A stretch of 6,271 bases of DNA from Methanobrevibacter sp. (GTDB lineage: Archaea > Methanobacteriota > Methanobacteria > Methanobacteriales > Methanobacteriaceae), in assembly GCA_030539985.1 (NCBI GenBank), contig JAUNXD010000068.1:1-6271 (forward strand), given 5' to 3'. This document shows, piece by piece, positions 1 through 4,329 of this stretch. How positions within the stretch are numbered: the stretch's first letter is position 1; each line of letters opens with the position of its first letter. The translations under genes and the position numbers were made by a program. Under the pieces are notes generated by a model. That model was given only the letters and a program-made list of their open reading frames with translations. It was not told the DNA's origin and ran no database searches.

Positions 1-10
1 AAATAAAAAT

Positions 11-37
11 AGTATTACTTTTTATAAAAATAATACT
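11..37. repeat. Inverted repeat AGTATTA-N13-TAATACT downstream of hcgG
   Basis: Seen: AGTATTA at 11-17 and its reverse complement TAATACT at 31-37, separated by 13 nt. Most of that gap is itself a 12-nt palindrome (TTTTTATAAAAA, 19-30). The element lies 35 bp past the stop codon of the minus-strand hcgG. It could be a factor-independent terminator-like hairpin for hcgG, or an operator for a gene beyond the left edge. The half-site matches the motif repeated in the hcgG-hmd spacer (for example AGTATTACT at 1686-1694 and 1727-1735), which favours a protein-binding site. The 20-bp spacing between half-sites is about two helical turns. No regulator is identified. Confidence 0.45.
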
Positions 38-71
38 ACTTAAAAACATAATTTTTTATAAAAAAGTATTA

Positions 72-1568
72 TTATACAATAGTCAATGCATCAGGAACTT
101 TCTTTAAAATATTCTCCTTTACTGGAATCATTGTTGATGAAGCAATTGAAAAATCTGAAGTATCCGCTGCAACCTTATCGTCCTTTTCAGCAATGATTGT
201 TGCATTTAAAGCGTTTTGCAAATTATCAACAGTGTTCTTTAACACCCATCCATCAACATCAGAAATTATAATTTCATCAACATACTTGTCAAGTTCACTG
301 GCAATTACCCATGAAATAAACCTTCCCCCATGAAGAGAAATTGTATTTCCATCAGCCAAGGCAACAATTTCATCTAAAGTATGCTTTAATTCAATATTTT
401 CATACATTTTAGAATTGACAAGTGTTGCCCAGTGAGCATCACCTACATGATAGGCACCAATCTTTCTTGGGTACACATAATCGGGTCCTGCAATCTTAAC
501 GGCAGTGGCCAGAGACAGCAAATCATGTTTTTGAACTGGAAGTCCCCTATTTGGAAATTCTTCATTAATTATTTGGATAATTCTAGGAAGACCGAACTTT
601 CCCCTTCTTGCAGTTCCAGGATTATAACCACACATATATCCATGATGATTTTTAGGAAAACCAGTTATCACCATGTTCAAACCAGATCTCAAACCTGCCC
701 TTACCTCATTTTCATAAGCCCCATTTGTAGCTACAACTTTTCCCGGAGACAATATTCTTGCAGCAGCAATTGTTTTTGCAAAGGCTTCAGTAGTGTTTTC
801 GCATCTGTTGAATGGACCTCCCTCAACTACAATAACATCTGCACCTATTTCAATTGATTTTTCAAAACCAGTTATGACTTCATCATATCCATCACCAACA
901 AACATGATGGATTCCAAACCCCTGCCATATTCCTTAGCCAATTTTGCAATATCTTCAGCTTCCTTCAATGGTGCAGCATGACCCTCTCCAGTTTGTTCAC
1001 AAGTAACATTCACAGCAACAGAAGAAGACAATTTAATCCATTCTTCCTTGTCATCTTTTTCAGCCAATTCCTTGTCAATCAACCGTTCATGAATTCTCCC
1101 CCGTGGACATTCAGTGAATGCAGGACCCTTATTGTAGCATTCACCCCCACACCCACTAATATTTTTAGGAAGCCTCATTGCACCATTTTCTCCGAAGTGA
1201 TCCAAATCAAGAGGAACATCCACAATTTCATGAACCTTCCTCATCACTTCAACACCTCTCATTCCAAATTTTTCGGCTATGTCTGAAAATGCATATGCAC
1301 AAATGTGAATCGGTGCTCCAATCATGTCTGCCAATCGGCAATTGCCCAATAATTCCATCAGTTCCAAATCAGAGGCACATGTTCCAGCAACTACCTCAGT
1401 CAAATCACAGCCTAAAGGAAATCTTTTGAATTGCATTCCCAATTTCATTGTCTCTTCCAATGTGAGTTGTGAGATTGCATCCACTACAGAAGTTATGTCT
1501 TTATCCATTTTTGATATTTCAATTGCAGCATCATCATCGCTAACCGCTTTTTTTATTAAATCATACAT
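72..1568 (-). CDS. hcgG: HcgG-like FeGP cofactor biosynthesis protein (HmdC / DUF2193 type)
   Basis: This is a 498-residue soluble protein with no signal peptide or membrane helix. I read it as HcgG, which literature on FeGP cofactor maturation describes as an unusual radical-SAM enzyme needed to form the CO ligands on the iron of [Fe]-hydrogenase. Counted from the ATG at 1568, a cysteine cluster C140-X3-C144-X9-C154 follows a DLDHFGENGAM segment at about 121-131 and could bind an iron-sulfur cluster. It is not the classic CX3CX2C motif. Other cysteines lie at 54, 64, 77, 90, 190, 256 and 313. Alternating Gly-rich strands such as VIVVEGGPFNRC (about 245-256) and the ISLHGGR segment (about 410-416) suggest an alpha/beta barrel. 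An in-frame TTG at 1583 would add five residues, but GGAG at 1578-1581 lies 9 nt before the ATG at 1568, so the ATG is preferred. It is divergent from hmd across a shared spacer. The family name comes from recall of sequence flavour plus context; the position next to hmd is the strongest support. Confidence 0.68.
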   Translation of the reverse strand: MYDLIKKAVSDDDAAIEISKMDKDITSVVDAISQLTLEETMKLGMQFKRFPLGCDLTEVVAGTCASDLELMELLGNCRLADMIGAPIHICAYAFSDIAEKFGMRGVEVMRKVHEIVDVPLDLDHFGENGAMRLPKNISGCGGECYNKGPAFTECPRGRIHERLIDKELAEKDDKEEWIKLSSSVAVNVTCEQTGEGHAAPLKEAEDIAKLAKEYGRGLESIMFVGDGYDEVITGFEKSIEIGADVIVVEGGPFNRCENTTEAFAKTIAAARILSPGKVVATNGAYENEVRAGLRSGLNMVITGFPKNHHGYMCGYNPGTARRGKFGLPRIIQIINEEFPNRGLPVQKHDLLSLATAVKIAGPDYVYPRKIGAYHVGDAHWATLVNSKMYENIELKHTLDEIVALADGNTISLHGGRFISWVIASELDKYVDEIIISDVDGWVLKNTVDNLQNALNATIIAEKDDKVAADTSDFSIASSTMIPVKENILKKVPDALTIV

Positions 1569-1577
1569 GAATATTTT

Positions 1578-1581
1578 CTCC
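1578..1581 (-). promoter_or_regulatory. Shine-Dalgarno site of hcgG
   Basis: GGAG on the minus strand lies 9 nt upstream of the ATG at 1566-1568. It overlaps the alternative TTG start at 1581-1583, so it decides in favour of the shorter, ATG-initiated protein. Confidence 0.6.
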
Positions 1582-1651
1582 AAAATTAATTTTACTAATA
1601 ATATTTTCAGTGAAATGTTTAATAAATAAGTTTCTATTTAGCCATACCAAA

Positions 1652-1670
1652 AATATATTTTTAAAGGTTT
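1652..1670 (-). promoter_or_regulatory. Candidate BRE/TATA element for hcgG
   Basis: Read on the minus strand, AAACC is followed directly by TTTAAAAATATATT. This resembles an archaeal TFB-recognition element plus TATA box. Transcription would start about 25 bp downstream, near 1630, giving a leader of about 60 nt before the ATG at 1568. The spacer is so A+T-rich that a TATA-like match is weak evidence alone; the adjacent purine-A-CC flank and correct position raise it slightly. A copy of the AGTATTACT motif lies about 16 bp upstream (1686-1694). Confidence 0.35.
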
Positions 1671-1685
1671 TATGATAATCTAAAA

Positions 1686-1876
1686 AGTATTACTAAATTT
1701 AATTAAAATAAACAAAAAGTAATAACAGTATTACTAAAAAGAGAAAATAATAGAAAAAATAATACTAAATAAAGGATAATGTAAAGATTTAAATATTACT
1801 ACTTTTTAAATAAAATATATTACTACATTGAATACTAAATAACAATTAAGTAATAAATAAATGCAATATACTACTT
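1686..1876. repeat. Cluster of AGTATTACT-type motifs in the hcgG-hmd spacer
   Basis: The divergent spacer (1569-1951) holds no gene but many variants of one short word. AGTATTACT occurs at 1686-1694 and 1727-1735, AGTAATA at 1718-1724 and 1849-1855, TAATACTA at 1760-1767, TATTACTAC at 1794-1802 and again at 1818-1826 (24 bp apart), AATACTA at 1831-1837, and ATACTACTTT around 1868-1877. The same 9-mer is found at 11-19 beyond the other end of hcgG. Repetition of the few G and C positions in such A+T-rich DNA suggests binding sites for a regulator rather than chance. Known biology (Hmd rises when nickel is scarce) makes a metal-responsive repressor a reasonable guess, but nothing here identifies it. 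Confidence 0.5.
1781..1796 (+). promoter_or_regulatory. Candidate promoter (BRE/TATA) for the hmd operon
   Basis: A purine-rich stretch GTAAAGA (1781-1787) is followed by TTTAAATA (1788-1795), a plausible archaeal BRE plus TATA box reading toward hmd. Initiation would fall near 1820 and leave a leader of about 130 nt. A second A+T run at 1805-1820 could serve instead with a shorter leader. TATTACTAC motif copies overlap or follow directly, which would suit a repressor site. Only transcript-end mapping can choose between the candidates. Confidence 0.33.
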
Positions 1877-1896
1877 TAAAAATTCATGTAGTAACC

Positions 1897-1927
1897 ACTT
1901 TTTCAATAAACAAATTATCGAAAAAGT
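1897..1927 (+). promoter_or_regulatory. Stem-loop in the hmd copy 1 leader
   Basis: ACTTTTTC (1897-1904) and GAAAAAGT (1920-1927) form a perfect 8-bp inverted repeat around a 15-nt A+T-rich loop. It ends 10 nt before the Shine-Dalgarno site of hmd. It may be an RNA hairpin affecting translation or stability, or a DNA operator; the low G+C content makes the hairpin weak. Confidence 0.3.
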
Positions 1928-1937
1928 TCATTAAAAT

Positions 1938-1943
1938 AAGGAG
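1938..1943 (+). promoter_or_regulatory. Shine-Dalgarno site of hmd copy 1
   Basis: AAGGAG lies 8 nt before the ATG at 1952. It is stronger than the GGTG sites of hmd copy 2 and hcgA, consistent with high translation of copy 1. Confidence 0.75.
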
Positions 1944-1951
1944 ACAAGAAA

Positions 1952-2959
1952 ATGAAAGTAGCAATTTTAGGTGCAGGATGTTACAGAACACATGCTGCAA
2001 GTGGAATTACCAACTTCTCAAGAGCTTGTGAAGTTGCAGAAGCAACCGGAAAAGAAAACATTTCAATGACCCACTCCACAATCGAAATGGGTGCAGAATT
2101 ATTAGAACTAGCAGGCGTAGACGAAGTAGTAGTATCCGACCCAATATTCGACGGAGACTTCACAGTAGTAGACGACTTCGATTACGCAGAAGTAATCGCA
2201 GCCCACAAAGCAGGCAACCCAGAAGAAGTAATGCCAGCAATCAGAGAAAAAGTAGGCAAATTAGCTGAAACCGTACCAAAACCATCCAAAGGTGCAATAC
2301 ACTTCACACACCCAGAAGACTTAGGTATGAAATGTATCAACGACGACTCTGAAGCAGTAGCTGACGCCGACTGGGTAATGACATGGTTACCAGAAGGAGG
2401 AATGCAACCGGACATTATCAAAAACTTCGCAGATGACATCAAAGACGGAGCAATCGTAACCCACGCATGTACCATTCCAACACCAGGATTAAACAAAATC
2501 TTCGAAGACCTCGGCAAAAACGTGAACGTAGCTTCCTACCACCCAGGTGCAGTACCTGAAATGAAAGGACAAGTCTACATCGCAGAAGGATTCGCAGACC
2601 AAGCATCCATCGACACATTAATGGATTTAGGTACCAAAGCAAGAGGATCCGCATTCACCCTACCAGCAAACATGGTAGGACCAGTATGTGACATGTGTTC
2701 CGCAGTAACCGCAATCACCTACGCAGGTATCCTCGCATACAGAGACACCGTAACACAAATCTTAGGCGCACCTGCAGGATTCGCACAAAGCATGGCATTC
2801 GAATCATTGTCAAACGTGACCCAATTGATGCAGGATGAAGGTATCGACAAAATAGATGATGCCCTAAACCCAGCTGCATTACTCGGTACCGCAGACTCAA
2901 TGAACTTCGGATCACTAGCAGAAATTGTACCTACTGTACTAGACTACTTAGGAAAATAA
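1952..2959 (+). CDS. hmd: [Fe]-hydrogenase, H2-forming methylene-H4MPT dehydrogenase, copy 1
   Basis: Hmd is the cytoplasmic mono-iron hydrogenase that reversibly reduces methenyl-tetrahydromethanopterin with H2 to methylene-tetrahydromethanopterin plus a proton in CO2-reducing methanogenesis. The product has 335 residues, close to the family's usual 340-360. An N-terminal Rossmann-type fold opens with KVAILGAGCYRTHAASG. Its His14 corresponds to the conserved catalytic-site histidine. Cys173 in THACTIPTPG corresponds to the iron-ligating Cys176 of characterised Hmd. His197 lies in SYHPGAVPEMKGQ. The C-terminal helical dimerisation and substrate part (about 245-335) is complete. The strong AAGGAG site and ATG fix the start. 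Codons are biased toward GAC, TTC, TAC and ATC, as in highly expressed genes and unlike the neighbouring hcg genes. Residues 3 to about 321 match copy 2 exactly, also at DNA level; the ends differ (LAEIVPTVLDYLGK here). Confidence 0.97.
   Translation: MKVAILGAGCYRTHAASGITNFSRACEVAEATGKENISMTHSTIEMGAELLELAGVDEVVVSDPIFDGDFTVVDDFDYAEVIAAHKAGNPEEVMPAIREKVGKLAETVPKPSKGAIHFTHPEDLGMKCINDDSEAVADADWVMTWLPEGGMQPDIIKNFADDIKDGAIVTHACTIPTPGLNKIFEDLGKNVNVASYHPGAVPEMKGQVYIAEGFADQASIDTLMDLGTKARGSAFTLPANMVGPVCDMCSAVTAITYAGILAYRDTVTQILGAPAGFAQSMAFESLSNVTQLMQDEGIDKIDDALNPAALLGTADSMNFGSLAEIVPTVLDYLGK
1958..2916 (+). repeat. Direct repeat, copy A: 959-bp hmd core
   Basis: By line-by-line reading this block matches 3207-4165 at a constant offset of 1249 bp, with no difference seen even at synonymous sites. 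It begins at the third codon of hmd copy 1 and ends 43 bp before its stop codon. Outside the block divergence starts immediately: AAA versus AAG in the preceding codon, and AGCAGAAATT versus CTCAGAACTC just after it. Confidence 0.93.
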
Positions 2960-2970
2960 AAACAAACACG

Positions 2971-3018
2971 ATAAGTTTTAATTGTTGATTCCTATCAACA
3001 ATTTTTAACTTATTTTTT
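2971..3018 (+). terminator. Stem-loop with T-tract after hmd copy 1
   Basis: The inner stem is AATTGTTGAT (2980-2989) and ATCAACAATT (2994-3003), 10 bp perfect with loop TCCT. The outer stem ATAAGTT (2971-2977) and AACTTAT (3007-3013) extends it across a small internal loop, and six T residues follow (3013-3018). It begins 12 nt past the stop codon. It could act as a partial terminator or as a 3'-end stabiliser that separates hmd copy 1 from the rest of the operon. A homologous structure follows hmd copy 2. Confidence 0.65.
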
Positions 3019-3044
3019 AATTGTTATTGGCAGATAGCAATTAA
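3017..3044 (+). other. Second stem-loop in the hmd1-hmd2 spacer
   Basis: TTAATTGTTAT (3017-3027) pairs with ATAGCAATTAA (3034-3044) over 11 positions, with one G-T wobble and loop TGGCAG. It follows the terminator-like hairpin directly. Its counterpart after hmd copy 2 (4259-4285) keeps the shape, so it is likely a conserved RNA element of the duplicated spacer. Function is unknown; attenuation or a processing site are possible. Confidence 0.45.
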
Positions 3045-3079
3045 CAAATAAGTTGATATTCATTTATTATCATAAAATT

Positions 3080-3083
3080 GGTG
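3080..3083 (+). promoter_or_regulatory. Shine-Dalgarno site of hmd copy 2
   Basis: GGTG lies 6 nt before the ATG at 3090 and selects it over the in-frame TTG at 3078, which has no ribosome site. The local sequence GGTGTTTAAAATG closely parallels the hcgA start region GGTGTTAAATTG (4321-4332). Confidence 0.6.
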
Positions 3084-3089
3084 TTTAAA

Positions 3090-3206
3090 ATGCTTGAAAA
3101 ACTTAAAAAAATATTCAGTGGCGCAGATAAGGAAACTGCTGTAGCCGCAAAAACTGTAGATGAAAAAATTGAAGAAAAAATTGTGGATGACAAGAAAAAA
3201 TTTAAG
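3090..3206 (+). other. Unique N-terminal extension of Hmd copy 2 (39 codons)
   Basis: This segment is absent from copy 1. The first 11 residues (MLEKLKKIFSG) could form a short basic amphipathic helix. Residues 12-22 are Ala/Thr-rich, and residues 23-39 are dense in Lys, Glu and Asp, likely a helix or flexible tether. Its codons (GAT, ATT, mixed) resemble the hcg genes rather than the hmd core. It ends in TTTAAGGTAGC, which nearly matches TTCAAGGTAGC at 4435-4445 in hcgA; both encode FKVA, preceded by 37 residues here and 35 in HcgA. Function is unknown; membrane association, partner docking or channeling with maturation proteins are possibilities. Confidence 0.7.
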
Positions 3207-4214
3207 GTAGCAATTTTAGGTGCAGGATGTTACAGAACACATGCTGCAAGTGGAATTACCAACTTCTCAAGAGCTTGTGAAGTTGCAGAAGCAACCGGAA
3301 AAGAAAACATTTCAATGACCCACTCCACAATCGAAATGGGTGCAGAATTATTAGAACTAGCAGGCGTAGACGAAGTAGTAGTATCCGACCCAATATTCGA
3401 CGGAGACTTCACAGTAGTAGACGACTTCGATTACGCAGAAGTAATCGCAGCCCACAAAGCAGGCAACCCAGAAGAAGTAATGCCAGCAATCAGAGAAAAA
3501 GTAGGCAAATTAGCTGAAACCGTACCAAAACCATCCAAAGGTGCAATACACTTCACACACCCAGAAGACTTAGGTATGAAATGTATCAACGACGACTCTG
3601 AAGCAGTAGCTGACGCCGACTGGGTAATGACATGGTTACCAGAAGGAGGAATGCAACCGGACATTATCAAAAACTTCGCAGATGACATCAAAGACGGAGC
3701 AATCGTAACCCACGCATGTACCATTCCAACACCAGGATTAAACAAAATCTTCGAAGACCTCGGCAAAAACGTGAACGTAGCTTCCTACCACCCAGGTGCA
3801 GTACCTGAAATGAAAGGACAAGTCTACATCGCAGAAGGATTCGCAGACCAAGCATCCATCGACACATTAATGGATTTAGGTACCAAAGCAAGAGGATCCG
3901 CATTCACCCTACCAGCAAACATGGTAGGACCAGTATGTGACATGTGTTCCGCAGTAACCGCAATCACCTACGCAGGTATCCTCGCATACAGAGACACCGT
4001 AACACAAATCTTAGGCGCACCTGCAGGATTCGCACAAAGCATGGCATTCGAATCATTGTCAAACGTGACCCAATTGATGCAGGATGAAGGTATCGACAAA
4101 ATAGATGATGCCCTAAACCCAGCTGCATTACTCGGTACCGCAGACTCAATGAACTTCGGATCACTCTCAGAACTCGTACCTACCATGCTAGATTATTTAG
4201 GTAAAGAAGAATAA
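3090..4214 (+). CDS. hmd: [Fe]-hydrogenase Hmd, copy 2, with N-terminal extension
   Basis: A second full Hmd of 374 residues. From residue 40 to about 358 it is identical to copy 1, so every active-site residue is kept: His51, the iron-ligating Cys210 in THACTIPTPG, and His234 in SYHPGAVPEMKG. It should therefore be a catalytic FeGP-binding enzyme, not the HmdII/HmdIII paralogues, which diverge strongly from Hmd. It differs in an added N-terminus of about 38 residues (MLEKLKKIFSG, then Ala/Thr-rich, then Lys/Glu-rich up to KKKFK) and in a C-terminus ending in two extra Glu (LSELVPTMLDYLGKEE). The extension has no signal peptide or transmembrane span. An in-frame TTG at 3078 would add MVFK, but the GGTG site at 3080-3083 favours ATG 3090. 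It is 130 nt downstream of copy 1 and 115 nt upstream of hcgA, probably in one operon. Confidence 0.94.
   Translation: MLEKLKKIFSGADKETAVAAKTVDEKIEEKIVDDKKKFKVAILGAGCYRTHAASGITNFSRACEVAEATGKENISMTHSTIEMGAELLELAGVDEVVVSDPIFDGDFTVVDDFDYAEVIAAHKAGNPEEVMPAIREKVGKLAETVPKPSKGAIHFTHPEDLGMKCINDDSEAVADADWVMTWLPEGGMQPDIIKNFADDIKDGAIVTHACTIPTPGLNKIFEDLGKNVNVASYHPGAVPEMKGQVYIAEGFADQASIDTLMDLGTKARGSAFTLPANMVGPVCDMCSAVTAITYAGILAYRDTVTQILGAPAGFAQSMAFESLSNVTQLMQDEGIDKIDDALNPAALLGTADSMNFGSLSELVPTMLDYLGKEE
3207..4165 (+). repeat. Direct repeat, copy B: 959-bp hmd core
   Basis: Partner of 1958-2916. It begins at codon 40 of hmd copy 2 and ends 49 bp before its stop codon. The identity stops abruptly at both ends, while the flanking spacers retain only partial similarity, the pattern expected of gene conversion confined to the coding core. 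Confidence 0.93.
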
Positions 4215-4260
4215 GTTAAACTGTTGGATTCATTCCAACAAATTTTTTAACTTATTTTTT
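4210..4260 (+). terminator. Stem-loop with T-tract after hmd copy 2
   Basis: The inner stem is TGTTGGA (4222-4228) and TCCAACA (4234-4240) with loop TTCAT. The outer stem AATAAGTTAA (4210-4219) and TTAACTTATT (4247-4256) is a perfect 10 bp and includes the hmd stop codon. A run of six T (4255-4260) follows. The arrangement matches the structure after copy 1, but with changed and still paired bases in the inner stem. Because hcgA has no obvious promoter of its own, this is more likely a partial terminator than a complete one. Confidence 0.65.
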
Positions 4261-4285
4261 AATTGTTATGCAAAATAGCCATTAA
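4259..4285 (+). other. Second stem-loop in the hmd2-hcgA spacer
   Basis: TTAATTGTTAT (4259-4269) pairs with ATAGCCATTAA (4275-4285) with one mismatch and one wobble, loop GCAAA. It is the counterpart of 3017-3044. The left arm is identical in both spacers while the loop differs, supporting a common origin of the two spacers. Confidence 0.4.
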
Positions 4286-4320
4286 AAAATGAGTTATTAC
4301 ATATTAAAAAATTCAAATAA

Positions 4321-4324
4321 GGTG
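4321..4324 (+). promoter_or_regulatory. Shine-Dalgarno site setting the TTG start of hcgA
   Basis: GGTG lies 5 nt before the TTG at 4330. There is no ATG at a suitable distance, so this site is the main support for a TTG start codon. Confidence 0.55.
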
Positions 4325-4329
4325 TTAAA

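Noticed and set aside
432..1429. Open frames on the plus strand across the hcgG gene
   Set aside because: They lie wholly inside the minus-strand hcgG frame, lack ribosome sites, and encode low-complexity Ser/Pro/Asn-rich peptides with no family resemblance; they are antisense shadows.
1686..1876. A CRISPR array in the hcgG-hmd spacer
   Set aside because: The repeated words are only 7-9 nt long, occur in both orientations and are irregularly spaced; there are no long repeats with uniform unique spacers.
1958..4165. A mobile element as cause of the duplication
   Set aside because: No transposase, terminal inverted repeats or target-site duplications are seen around the repeat; the repeat edges lie within the coding sequence, which fits recombination or conversion better.
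1981..4186. Minus-strand open frames inside both hmd genes
   Set aside because: They recur at the same 1249-bp offset only because the hmd cores are identical. They are the complement of a strongly biased coding sequence and show no start signals.
3090..4214. Copy 2 as an HmdII or HmdIII regulatory paralogue
   Set aside because: HmdII and HmdIII diverge strongly from Hmd, whereas this copy is identical to copy 1 over the entire core, including the iron-ligating cysteine and active-site histidines.
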